Shown here in pieces: positions 1 to 42,646 of a stretch of 64,000 bases of DNA. The notes under the pieces were generated by a model, which saw only the letters and a program-made list of their open reading frames with translations, searched no databases and was not told the origin of the DNA. The position numbers and the translations under genes were made by a program. Source of the DNA: Paratrimastix pyriformis (taxonomy: Eukaryota; Preaxostyla; Paratrimastigidae); NCBI GenBank assembly GCA_027972325.1, contig JAPMOS010000010.1, forward strand, positions 1 to 64,000. The letters run 5' to 3'. Numbering within the stretch: position 1 is the stretch's first letter; each line of letters starts with the position of its first letter.

Positions 1-211
1 CTAACCTAACCTAACCTAACCTAACCTAACCCTAACCCTAACCCTAACCTAACCCTAACCCTAACCCTAACCCTAACCCTAACCCTAACCCTAACCCTAA
101 CCCTAACCCTAACCCTAACCCTAACCCTAACCCTAACCCTAACCCTAACCCTAACCCTAACCCTAACCCTAACCCTAACCCTAACCCTAACCCTAACCCT
201 AACCCTAACCC
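1..211. repeat. Telomere, TTAGGG type with TTAGG units at the tip
   Basis: This is the chromosome end, read on the C-rich strand. The first 30 bases are six copies of the 5-mer CTAAC (TTAGG type). The rest is about 30 copies of CCCTAA (TTAGGG type), with a stray 5-mer near base 46. The array ends directly at the first satellite. The 5-mers could be a real sequence variant or a base-calling loss of one C at a read end. Confidence 0.97.
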
Positions 212-927
212 GTCACTCCCCAACCCTAACGTCACTCCCCAACCCTAACGTCACTCCCCAACCCTAACGTCACTCCCAACCCTAACGTCACTCCCCAACC
301 CTAACGTCACTCCCCAACCCTAACGTCACTCCCCAACCCTAACGTCACTCCCCAACCCTAACGTCACTCCCCAACCCTAACGTCACTCCCCAACCCTAAC
401 GTCACTCCCCAACCCTAACGTCACTCCCCAACCCTAACGTCACTCCCCAACCCTAACGTCACTCCCCAACCCTAACGTCACTCCCCAACCCTAACGTCAC
501 TCCCCAACCCTAACGTCACTCCCCAACCCTAACGTCACTCCCCAACCCTAACGTCACTCCCCAACCCTAACGTCACTCCCCAACCCTAACGTCACTCCCC
601 AACCCTAACGTCACTCCCCAACCCTAACGTCACTCCCCAACCCTAACGTCACTCCCCAACCCTAACGTCACTCCCCAACCCTAACGTCACTCCCCAACCC
701 TAACGTCACTCCCCAACCCTAACGTCACTCCCCAACCCTAACGTCACTCCCCAACCCTAACGTCACTCCCCAACCCTAACGTCACTCCCCAACCCTAACG
801 TCACTCCCCAACCCTAACGTCACTCCCCAACCCTAACGTCACTCCCCAACCCTAACGTCACTCCCCAACCCTAACGTCACTCCCCAACCCTAACGTCACT
901 CCCCAACCCTAACGTCACTCCCCAACC
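212..927. repeat. Subtelomeric 19-bp satellite
   Basis: About 37-38 nearly perfect head-to-tail copies of the 19-mer GTCACTCCCCAACCCTAAC; one early copy lacks a C. Each unit ends in CCCTAAC, a telomere-like heptamer, so the satellite looks derived from telomeric DNA. It contains no gene. Confidence 0.97.
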
Positions 928-1080
928 CGCTCTGCTCCCCAACCCGCTCTGCTCCCCAACCCGCTCTGCTCCCCAACCCGCTCTGCTCCCCAACCCGCTC
1001 TGCTCCCCAACCCGCTCTGCTCCCCAACCCGCTCTGCTCCCCAACCCGCTCTGCTCCCCAACCCGCTCTGCTCCCCAACC
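928..1080. repeat. Subtelomeric 17-bp satellite
   Basis: Nine copies of the 17-mer GCTCTGCTCCCCAACCC. It shares the core CTCCCCAACCC with the preceding 19-bp satellite but has lost the TAA of the telomere-like part. It abuts a short C-run and then unique sequence. Confidence 0.97.
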
Positions 1081-1198
1081 CCCCCCGTCCCCCCTTACCC
1101 GGGATTCGAACTCATGTCCTCACACTCGCAAAAAGACATCCTCCCGCTGTCCTACTGGAGCACTTTCTTCCGTACACGCAGCACCACTTACGTTTTTA
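1081..1198 (-). other. 3' flank of the HECT gene
   Basis: About 118 bp of unique DNA separate the satellites from the HECT stop codon. On the minus strand the stop reads TAATAAA, so an AATAAA poly(A)-type hexamer overlaps it. The minus strand also holds GAGTTCGAATCC, a good Pol III B-box, but the flanking arms do not fold into a tRNA. Confidence 0.6.
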
Positions 1199-33617
<32,419 letters not shown>

Positions 33618-33950
33618 GATGCAAGAGGCATTTGCACGAGGAAAGAAACGGATCAGAAAAACAATCGATTGAATAAAAAACCAGCAGCACCGACCGTCTT
33701 TGCAGATCAACGCACGCGGGGGGTGCGAGCAAGACGGAAGAAAAACACAAAGCAAAAACAAGAATAGAACCCGATAGGTCAGGTCGACTCGGGGGAAATT
33801 GTTTGACGGGCCAGACCCCTGCACCGATTTTTCCCCGGTCACAATTCTCATTCGATGACCCCACATCTATACCTCATTGAATTGAGAAATGCGAAAAGAG
33901 CCACATTTTGGGTCGAAACCTCTCGAGAGGTTTTTTACACAATCACAAAA
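33618..33950. other. Intergenic region between PSMD9 and the HECT gene
   Basis: About 330 bp, clearly more AT-rich than the genes. It must hold the 3' end of PSMD9 and the promoter of the HECT gene, both on the minus strand. I see no coding potential and no obvious TATA box in the right place. Confidence 0.5.
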
Positions 33951-34956
33951 TCATCTCGTCACAGGGACGAGACGGCACCCGAGGAGCCCCTGACCACTCC
34001 AACGCTGGGGGCGTAGTGTCAGGTACTGGGTGAAAGGCGCTTCCGTTGAGATGTCGCGGAGGACTGCCACCTGAATGGGTTGACCCTCCTTGAGCTCTGC
34101 TGCCACTATAAAAGGAAATAAGAGTTGCGTGGCTCGCCTTGGCCCCGTGCAAACCTTGGCGAATCAAGTCCATCGCAGGCAGCGCCTCGTTCTCCCGGGT
34201 GCGGCGGACCGTCCCGAAGATCAGGCACTCGTCGCCTTCTTGGATGCCGGCAGCTGCGGCAGGCCCTGCAAAGTTGTCGGGAAGAAGACAATGAGGAGTC
34301 AGCAGTGTGTCCAGGAAGAACGGACCATCGGGGTGAACATCGTCAAATCGACCGAAGGGACGGGGACGGGGTGGGTGGGCCGCCGGTGCTTCTGCTGCGA
34401 CCGAGGGATCGATCGGAGCAACGGGAGACGAGCCTGCCCGGGCTTGGGATGGTCCATCAGCTACAGGCGAGGGCAACGTCGCGGTAGAGGCGGGAGCGGG
34501 AGCGGGAGCAGGAGCAGGGGCAGAGGCAGCCTGTGCAACGGGAATCGGAACTCCTCGTTCCTTACATTCCTAGGGATGGGAAGAAAAGTCACTTTCTGCG
34601 GAGAAAATCGATGCACAACAAGCCTTCATCAATGAGTGGTATTCGAACATCGCATTTTCGATCTGTTTCATGATGGCCAAGTGATCGGTCTGGGCGCACG
34701 CATGACGGTTTCTTTTGATCAGAATTGCGTGGACATCCAGGTCTGGCCACGTGGATTTGAGCGGAGAAATTATCGGTGACAGACCAGCTCTGGGGAAACC
34801 CTGCGCATCAATAAGCCCGCCATGAAAACCCACCGGCTGCAGCTCTGAGCGGAGCTGTTCAATTTCCCGTTCAAGCTGATCTTTTTGAGTGATAAGCCTT
34901 TGCAGATTGGTGCGGGCTTCCGCAGTTCGGGCGGCCAGTTCGTCAGAGCCGCTCAT
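33951..34956 (-). CDS. PSMD9: 26S proteasome assembly chaperone PSMD9 (Nas2/p27)
   Basis: PSMD9/Nas2 helps assemble the base of the proteasome regulatory particle by binding the C-terminus of an Rpt ATPase. Exons 34956-34624, 34569-34326, 34265-34155 and 34105-33951 give 843 nt, 280 residues, in phase throughout. The N-terminal coiled coil (ITQKDQLEREIEQLRSEL) leads into DLDVHAILIKRNRHACAQTD and HLAIMKQIE, the family signature. A Pro/Ala linker (about residues 122-160) makes it longer than the 223-residue human protein. The PDZ domain reads DDVHPDGPAAAAGIQEGD to ECLIFGTV, and the C-terminus LRPQRWSGQGLLGCRLVPV is diagnostic. Introns 2 and 3 are GT-AG (60 and 49 bp); intron 1 appears to be GC-AG (AAG/GCTTGT). 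The start is the first ATG; the upstream TTG is ignored. Confidence 0.93.
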
Positions 34957-35178
34957 CAAAAGAAGCTGTCAAGACGTGTTCACCAAGTTGTTAGCTGCTC
35001 TTCTTCGGTTTGAATTTCCCTCAAAACTCTGCTTTCGCAAGAAGAGCAAAAGGCCCTTGAAGAGTTTCAGACACGTGTTTCTCTGGCCAGGCAGAGGCGA
35101 ACCACCCAAACAGTCTGGGAACGTGGACTGTCCATCTGATTAGCCCTTTTGTGTTTTCAGTTGGAGCCTGCTCCTTCA
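34957..35178. promoter_or_regulatory. Divergent promoter region, PSMD9 and polyQ gene
   Basis: About 220 bp lie between the divergent start codons of PSMD9 (minus) and the polyglutamine gene (plus). The stretch is relatively AT-rich and has no conserved coding sequence. It must drive both genes; I recognise no specific motif. Confidence 0.45.
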
Positions 35179-36690
35179 ATGATTGGCTTTGTCGTGCCGA
35201 AATCCGAAAAGGTTACGGTTTCCTCCCCCCCAAGTTCACGCCTTGACAATTCGGCTTTTCATCAGGCGTTCGCTCAACCGGTGCGTTCCAGCAACGGTCT
35301 GCCCACCGTTTTGTTTTTCGTGGACCTTTGTGTGCGGATGTGTGGCATGTGCTACCGCTACTTGCTTGACCTCCTCCTCCTCCCCGCACGCACGCACGCT
35401 CACATACGCTCACACGCAGCGCACGCCAGCACGCCAGCACACCCTCACGTTTGCCCAATCTCATTGGCCCTCTGCGGGATCGTCGGGGTACCCCTTCAGC
35501 TTCAGCAGAGCCGAGCGGCACAGCCACCCTCCGTGGGGCATCCGGCATGACCTTGACCCCCTCCCAGCAGGCCTCGCTGGCCCAGCTGGCCTTGGTGCAG
35601 CAGCAGCGCCTGTTGCACACACGGCAAGCCCCACTCGCGCCTGCTCCGCCCCCTGCAGCGCCACGCACCCAGCAAAACGGAGGGCCTGCCTTTGGGGCAT
35701 GGGCGACCCAAGGGGAGGTCGGGTCGCTCTCGCTCTCGGCAACCCTCCCCGTTTCCTCCACCTCGACCACCCGGCCCGCTTCGCCCAGCTTCCGGTCACC
35801 GCCAGTGGGCTCGGAAGCGGAATGTGACGGTTGTGATGACGCAACGGCGGTTGGCCGGCTGGTGGCAGCGCCCCCCGTGCCCGCCGCATCCCGCCCACCC
35901 CTCGCTCTGCCCAGCGCGGCCGACCCTCGGCTTGCCCCGCCCATGCAGCCGCCACCACCCCAGGAATGGCCCGTTGAGGACCTCCTCGACGAAGACTCCT
36001 CCCTGGTGGCGGCTCCAGCCCTACACACTTCCCTCCGTCCCGCTCCCCAGCAGGTGTCCCACCTCTGGGCCGCCGCCCCATCCTCGCAGCAACCCCCCCG
36101 CCCCACGCACCCGCAGCTGCAGCCGCGGCCAATCGCGGCCCCCCCACCCGCCCAGCCGCCTCCCGCCTCATCAGACCCCTCCGATCGACTTCCCGATGGG
36201 TCAACCGAAGCTGAGGGCTGCCGCCTCAGCGAACCTCAACGTCTGCATGGGTTTCTGCGTGGCTGGATCCACATTCTTGGTTTCCGTCCCGTTGGGTGGT
36301 GTGCGGGTTCGCGTTGCCCGGTGCTCGTTGTCCCTCCGGCCGCCCTCATTGCTGCCGCTCCCCGCATGCCCTGCCCTCCACAGGAAGCATCCTCCGGAAG
36401 CGGGAGGCTCCGGCCCCCGCTCCACAGCCCTCGGGCCCCCCGTACCGATCGGCCGCCCAAGCGGCCCTGCAGAGCATGAAGCTCATCCGTCAGCCGCACC
36501 CACCAGGCGGGCCTTCCAAGCACCCCTCCCGGACCTCGCTGACCGCGGCCCCACTCGAGTTTGTCGCTGCGGCTGCAGCGGATCGTTCGCGCACCAAGCC
36601 GTCCCTCGCCAACGAGCCTCAGCAGCCGCTCGCCGAGCCCCAGGAGCACCAGGGGCGCGAGGAGCAACAGCAGCAACAGCAGCAACAGCA

Positions 36691-36771
<81 letters not shown>

Positions 36772-38083
36772 GCAGCAACAGCAGCAGCAACAGCAGCAAC
36801 AGCAGCAATGGCAGCAGCAACCCCAAGATGGAGCGGAGCAGCGCCAGTCCGCTCCGGGCCCCTCGCTTGATCAGGCCCGTCTGGAGGCCGCCCGGGTCCT
36901 CGAAGAGCAGGCCGCCCAGCTTCGGCGCCTCGTCGCCCGGCGCAACCAGTCGCCCGGCCGGGAGGGGGGCGTTGCCGGGGGCTTGACCACTCCCGCTCCC
37001 CCTCAGCCTGCAGCATCCCGTGCCGCCATGCGATCCGGGGGCACAGCCCACCCTCAGGGCGAACCCTGGCCGCCGACTGGGGGCGAGTCGGCCTTCGCGC
37101 CCCGGCGGAGCCACCGCAGCCCGCTCATCCCCTCGCCGCTGCCCCCTGGGACGCCCCTGCCCGAGCCGCACCGCCACTACCACGCCCGGCACACCCTCTA
37201 CGAGGCCCTCCTCCGCGAGGTGCCCCCGACCAACGCGGCCGCGGCCCCCGGTCAGCGGAGCCGGCGCCCCGCGGCTCGCCGGACCGCCACGGCGAAGGGC
37301 CGTTCCTGCTCCCAGAAGCGGCTCCCCCTGACGCCCCTCCGCCTCAGCACCGAGTCTCTCTCCCGCCAAGAGCGGGAGACTCTCCGTGGCCGCAGGGCTC
37401 CCAGCACGGCCCGGGCGGCCGGCCCAGCTGACGATGCCGCCTCAGCTGACGAGGGCGGCCCCAGCCCCCAGCCTCTGGTCACGCCCCGCCCGGCCTCGGC
37501 CACACGTCGCACGTCGGCCCCCCGCACCCGGGCCAGAGGCGTCCGCCCCCCCAGCGCATCCTCCTCGGCCCGTGGCAGCACCGCACGCCCCCGCTCCCGC
37601 TCCCGCTCGCGCCCCTCGCCGTCCCGCGCCCGCGCCCGCGCCTGGGCCGCCCAGAGCGCGGCTCGCCCTCCGCCAGCGACCGACCGACCGCCCTCGGCCC
37701 CACGGCCGTCGTCCGCGGGCCTCCGGGGCCCATCGCCCCGGGCCGTGCGGACGCCGCACCTCTTCGCCTACCTCGACGAGCAGCCCCAGGCCAGCCCGCA
37801 GACGGCCCGCCGCTCGGTGCGCTTCGCCGATCCGGGCGTGCCACTCGATGGCCCGCCCCTCAGCCCCCCACGGACTCCGCCCCACAGCAGCGGGCGGGGG
37901 GCGGCCCTCTCACCGGGCGGAGGGAGCGGCGTCGGGGGGCACAGCCCCCGCCATTGGGTGGCCCCGAGCCCGCCGGGGTGCGTCTCGCAGAGCGCCGAGA
38001 ACCCGCGCTTCGCCCTGCTCAGGGCCGCGGCCCCGCCCCAGTTCGCCTCCAACTCGCCGCCCCTCAGCTGGCGCCAGTGGTGA
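35179..38083 (+). CDS. Polyglutamine low-complexity protein, function unknown
   Basis: I do not recognise the family. A three-exon model (35179-35280, 35511-36240, 36384-38083) is in phase and gives 2532 nt, 843 residues. It starts MIGFVVPKSEKVTVSS, passes through Pro/Ala-rich sequence (MTLTPSQQASLAQLALVQQQ), then SILRKREAPAPAPQ, a run of about 48 glutamines from mixed CAG/CAA codons, a short helix (LEAARVLEEQAAQLRRLVAR) and an Arg/Ser/Pro-rich tail ending SPPLSWRQW. A small conserved-looking patch, HARHTLYEALLREVPPT, lies after the glutamine run. The two introns are 230 and 143 bp. The basic, disordered character would suit a nuclear or scaffold protein, but this is a guess. The start could also be slightly upstream. 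Confidence 0.65.
36664..36818 (+). repeat. CAG/CAA array encoding polyglutamine
   Basis: About 48 Gln codons, mixed CAG and CAA, ending in a Trp codon and three more Gln. The codon mixture suggests selection for glutamine or at least an interrupted, more stable array. Confidence 0.95.
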
Positions 38084-38539
38084 GCCCCGGGCGGCCCTGG
38101 GTGGCCCTGGGTGGCGATGGGTGGCGATGGGTGGCGATGGGTGGCGATGGGTGGCGGCCCCAACAAAGGGCCGCAGCTCGGTGAGCTGCCTCCTCTCCTC
38201 TCCTCTCCTCCCCCCTTCGCCTCTCATCTCTCCCCTCCTCCCTCCCCTCCTCTCTCCCCTCCTCCCTCCCTCCCTCCCCTCCTCCCTCCCCTCCTCCCTC
38301 CCCTCCTCCCTCCCTCCTCCTCCCCTCCTCCTCCCTCCTCCCTCCCCTCCTCCCTCCCCTCCTCCCTCCCCTCCTTCCCATCCTTGTATTTGCGCGGGTG
38401 CCCGATGTTGAATTGTAACGGCGTGCCCGTCTCTCGAGGATGGGTGGGAGGGGAAGGGAGACGCATGGGAAGGGCGATGATGAGGGAGATGCAACGCGCT
38501 GGGAGGGGATGCTGTTGTTGTTGTCGTTGTTGCTGCTGT

Positions 38540-38577
<38 letters not shown>
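38084..38577. other. Convergent intergenic region of stacked simple repeats
   Basis: About 495 bp between two converging genes. It contains, in order, a 10-bp repeat (GGTGGCGATG type, 38093-38157), a CT-only tract (about 38187-38380), a short unique patch (38381-38510), and a CTG/TTG array that continues into the coiled-coil gene. No gene seen. Confidence 0.7.
38187..38380. repeat. Long polypyrimidine tract (CTCCTCCCTCCC)
   Basis: Nearly 190 bases with almost only C and T on the plus strand, built of CTCC, CTCCC and TCCC blocks. Such tracts can form triplex DNA and may help to stop transcription between convergent genes. Confidence 0.85.
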
Positions 38578-38579
<2 letters not shown>

Positions 38580-38605
38580 ATTGTTGTTGTTGTTGCTGCT
38601 GCTGC
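38512..38605 (-). repeat. CAG/CAA array spanning the coiled-coil gene stop codon
   Basis: On the minus strand the array encodes the final glutamines of the coiled-coil protein, then a TAG stop at 38580-38578, then continues as CAG/CAA for about 65 more bases. A single base change thus seems to have capped a longer Gln run. Confidence 0.8.
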
Positions 38606-41600
38606 TGGGGCTGGGTGAGGCGCTGGGCCTGCAGCAGCTCGACGTTCTTGCGGTGCTCCGCCTCGAGCAGCACCTGCCCGAACAGCAGGCATCCGGCCCC
38701 GAACGGCCGGACCGCGGAAGTCAGGCGTGCCCGGCGAAGAACGCCCCGCCCCGCCCCACGGGCTGCTGGGGGGCGGACCTGGAAGCGGTTCCGCTCGATG
38801 TGGCACTCGGTCAGCTTGCGCTCGAGCTCGTCCCGCTGCGCCTGCAGCCCCGGCCCCGCCCGCCCCGCCCCGCCGCACGGATGGGCCAGTCTGAGGCTCG
38901 AGAGAGGCGACCGCATGGCCATCCAGAATGCGAGGCGTTTTCTCCCGGCGCACCCCCACCCACCCAGCATCGCATCGCATCGCACGCCCACCCCTGGGGG
39001 GGCGCGGGGCGGGGACCTTCTCCTGGTCGAGCTGGGCCCGGGCGGCCTGGATGCGCTCGAGCATGGTCTTCTGCAGCATGTTCTTCCGCCCGGCCAGCTC
39101 CTCGATGTGCTCCCGCAGCTGCGCTTGCTGCCGGGGAGGGAGGGCGGGAGGGCGGGGAGGGCGAGGCGACGGAGCACGTGAGTCGACCGGAGGGAGGGGG
39201 AGAGGACGACCAGGGTGTTTGTGTGTGTGTGTGTGTGTGTGTGGGGGGGCGGACCTCGTGCTGCATCTTCTCCTGGCCCACCAGGGCGGCCGCGCACTTT
39301 TGCACCTGCCCGGCCCAAAGCAGCGAGCCGAGAGCAGAGCGTCCCACATGGACGGGCGGGCCAATGGGCGGACGGGCCGAAGGTCATGCCCCCCCCCCCG
39401 ATGCCTTTGGCCGCCCACGGCGGGCAGATGGGCAGACCGCTTCGGCCAGAGAGGCCTTCAGCTCGTCCCGCTCGCGCTCCAGCGAATCGGCCCGCCGCTG
39501 GGCCGCCTGCGTCCGTGGCCGTGCGAAGGGGCGGCATGTGAAACGACCTGGACGTCACTCGCCCGGCCTCCTCGGCGCCATGACCATCGCCGCCGATCCC
39601 ACGCTTGCCGGACCCCCCGCCCCGCCACCAGCGGACCTCGATCTCGCCCTGCCGGTCGCGCTCCTTGGCAGCCAGGGCAGTCTCGCACTCGCGCATCTTG
39701 CCCTCGGCCAGGGCCGCCTGCACCGCACCGAGCCGCCCCACCGGCCAGGCCGAAGCACCCAGTGCCGCAGCCGATGAGTGGCCGCACCAGACCGGCGGCC
39801 CAGGGGGCAAGGGGGCAAGGGGGCGAGGGGTGACCTGCTGGGCGGCCTGCTGGGCCTTGAGGGCCTCCTGGGCGGCCTGGGCCTGGGCTTGGCACAGGTC
39901 GGCCTGGAGGCCCCCGTTGACCTCGGTCAGCTGGTCCACCTGGGCGTTCAGGTTGTCCACGTCCTGCCGCAGCTGCCCCTCGCGCCGGCTCGTCTCCTCC
40001 CGAACTGCGGTAAGGGCCGTCCCTGAGCTGGCGCACTGGGCCACCGGAAGTGCCACCGAGGAGGCACGCGGCGTGATGTCAAGGCAGGACAGGACAGGAC
40101 AGGACAGGACAGGACAGGACAGGACAGGACAGGACAGGACAGGACAGGACAGGACAGGACAGGACAGGACAGGACAGGACAGGACAGGACAGGACAGGAC
40201 AGGACAGGACAGGACAGGACAGGACAGGACAGGACAGGACAGGACAGGACCTGGTCCTTGAGGGTGGCCGCTTGCTGGAGGGCGGCCTCGCGCTCCTCTT
40301 GGGCCTGCTGGAGCTGCTTGGTGAGGGACCCCACCTGCTCCGCCGCCGCGGACACCTGGGTGACGAGAGTGCAGAGTGAGGCCCCGCGAGCAGTCCAAAG
40401 GGGGTGGTGACGGCAGGGCCGGGGGCGGGAGGCGACAGAGGGGACTGGAGGCTGGGGCGACCTCAGCGGCGAGCTCGTCGACGTGCTGGTGGAGGGACCC
40501 CTCGGCCTGCTCCTTCTCGGCCCTCAGGGCGGTCAGCTGCTCCTGGAGCTGACCCACCTGTCCGCCCAGCAGTCCCGCCCGGCCAGACGGTGAAGGGTGC
40601 GGTCGGGCCAGCGGGCGGTGGATGGGAGAGGTCTGGGACGCGGTCGGGCCGAGGGGCCGAGGGGCCGAGGGGCCGACCTTGGCGGACTGCTCCTCGACAT
40701 ACTCGAGCATGACGGCCCCCTTGAGCTTGCTCTCTTCCAGCTCCTGGGTGACCCTCGCCAGCTGCGGCTCCGTCTCGGCTACCTGCATGGGGAACGGGGA
40801 GAGAGGGCCATGTGTGGATGTGGTATGTGTGGATGTGTGTGCGTGTGTGCGTGTGCGCGTGTAGAGATGGGGGGGGGGGGGGGGGGGGGGGGGGATGCTC
40901 ACGTCAGGGTCAGGCAGGTCAGGGCCAAAGGCAAGGGCCAGCGCGCCGCTGAAGGTGCACAACCATCCATCTGGCGGAGGGCGAGCCGGCATATGATGCG
41001 GTACCGCGTGGGTGATTGGGAGCCGAATGGCGGACCCTTGCCCTGAGCTGGTCGGCCTCCTGCGCAGCTTGGTCTTTCAGGCGCCGCAGCTCCTCGACCT
41101 GCCCCTCGAGCTCCCTGCGGGGCACGCGCCAGGCACGCGCCATGAGTCGACCGGCCCCCATTTCCCAGACCAGATCCGATTCGCCGTCGCACGGACGGTG
41201 CACCCGCTCCCATTCCCTGACACGGCAGGTCCGGACGCAAGGAGACAAGGAGGCAAGGAGGCAAGGAGGCAAGGGGGCAAGGGGGCAAGGGGGCGCGCGG
41301 CTGGACGGACTTGATCCGCTCCGAGCGGTTCGCGGCGTCGATGGCGAGGGCGCGGCACTCCTGCGACTTGCTGGCCAGCTGGAAGAAGAGGTTGTCCTGT
41401 GGCCGTGGCCGTGGCCGTGGGCGAGGGCAGCAGAGCGATGCCAGAAACGCCGGGCCATGAGGGGCCATACGGGTCCACGCCGATGGGACAGACCCGAAAC
41501 TGGACGGGCGCCTCGAAGCCCATTTGCTCGGAATGCGTCTGCAGGGCCTCCGAGAGGCTGGCGATGTCCCGCTGCTGCTGCTCGCCCGCCTCGCGCTGGG

Positions 41601-42413
41601 CGGCCAGGGCCCCTTCCAGGGTCGCCTTCTCATCCTGCCCGCAAATCGCCCAGCGGTCATGAGACACTCCAGTCAGACCAGGGGAAGCCAGAAGGCAAAA
41701 GATGCGGGGCAGGGCGGGGCAGGGCGGGGCAGGGCGGGACGGGACGGGACGGGGCAGGGCGGGACGGGGCGGGGCGGGGCGGGGCGGGGCGGGGCGGGGC
41801 GGGGCGGGACGGGGCGCGGGACCTTGAGCTTCTGGATCTTGGTGAGCAGGGTCGACATCTTGTCGACCAGTCCGAACCCCCGGGCCCCAATGGAGAGCTT
41901 CGCCTCGATCCGTTTGGTGTATTTGTTCTGCTCTTCGAGGCGCCCCTCCGCCGCGCTCTTTTCGGCCGTGAGACACTCCACCTGGGGAGCCAACAAACCA
42001 GCTTGAAATGCTCGAGCTGGAGACCATCACAGACAGTGCGCCGAGCCAGATCGAGCTCCTTCTCAAGTTGTTCAGAATGTGTTCGCAGCCTTCGGAGCTC
42101 CATGGTGTTTTCGGTAATCTGTTGTGGACTGTTAGCAAGGCCCAGGAAAATTCTGGAGACAGGCCTTGCTCTGAGCTTGCTTATACTGTTTATCCAATGT
42201 GTTTTGTTGGGCTGTAAGTGTTTGAATGGTTTTAAAATATTGGGCTTGCTTGGCAAGCACATGAGCCTGAAGCTGGGCCGCGCCGCCATTGCTTTTTATC
42301 GACCCGCCAGGGCTACTTGGCGGAGCAGGACGTTCGCGTGACACAGAACCCATTGGGCTCACAGTATTTCTGCCTGGTAATGGGGTCATTCGTGGTTCAA
42401 AGTGGTCTTCCAT
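38578..42413 (-). CDS. Long coiled-coil protein, function unknown
   Basis: I do not recognise the family; a cytoskeletal, centrosomal or ciliary role is possible but not shown. It starts MEDHFEPRMTPLPG and then is almost all heptad-like helix: QLQAHVLAKQAQYFKTIQTL, MELRRLRTHSEQLEKELDLA, VECLTAEKSAAEGRLEEQNK, KATLEGALAAQREAGEQQQR, QLREHIEELAGRKNMLQKTM and, last, EAEHRKNVELLQAQRLTQP with a glutamine tail. At least twelve exons are separated by introns, and nearly all donors I could place fall between codons (phase 0), leaving modular helical exons. Several introns are tandem repeats. Exact 5' splicing after NTLDK is uncertain. Confidence 0.7.
40036..40250 (-). repeat. Intron filled by about 33 GTCCT pentamers
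   Basis: The exon ends ATLKDQ and the 5' splice site CAG/GTCCTG is itself the first repeat unit. The pentamer then runs without a break from about 40250 to 40084, followed by 48 bp to the acceptor before CASSGTAL. Many potential donors therefore lie in a row. Confidence 0.9.
40869..40894 (-). repeat. Homopolymer C tract, 26 bases (sense strand)
   Basis: A G26 run on the plus strand next to a GTGTGC-rich stretch, in an intron of the coiled-coil gene upstream of the VAETEPQLARV exon. Confidence 0.9.
41694..41818 (-). repeat. GGGGC/GGGAC pentamer array in a coiled-coil gene intron
   Basis: Pentamers GGGGC, GGGAC and AGGGC fill the intron that follows the TLLTKIQKLK exon. As in the 40-kb intron, the array starts within a few bases of the 5' splice site. 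Confidence 0.85.
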
Positions 42414-42646
42414 TTCAAGCAGTTGAACCCGTCCAAAACAGCCTATACAACCTTTGGGGGGTGAATTGATCGATTGACGACTCACTGTTCCCTACAACAC
42501 GTTTATCATCATGAATTCAATTTGAGTAGGGAAATTTTTTTGAGTGGGATCGCGATGAGCGAGAAGGGGAAAAGAGAAGAAAGGAAGAGAAAATATAATG
42601 CAGGGAAAACTTGATAACACGAGACTGACTGGGCGAGATATAGGGC

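Noticed and set aside
44-1078. Reading frames in the telomere and satellites (GLGLGL and similar)
   Set aside because: Pure consequence of stop-free tandem repeats.
1092-1175. tRNA gene on the minus strand
   Set aside because: A good B-box (GAGTTCGAATCC) and a partial A-box are present, but the T stem has two mismatches and no acceptor or anticodon stem closes. At most a decayed or chance match.
34106-34115. TATAAAAGG as a second TATA box
   Set aside because: It is the reverse complement of the 3' splice region (CCTTTTATAG) of PSMD9 intron 3.
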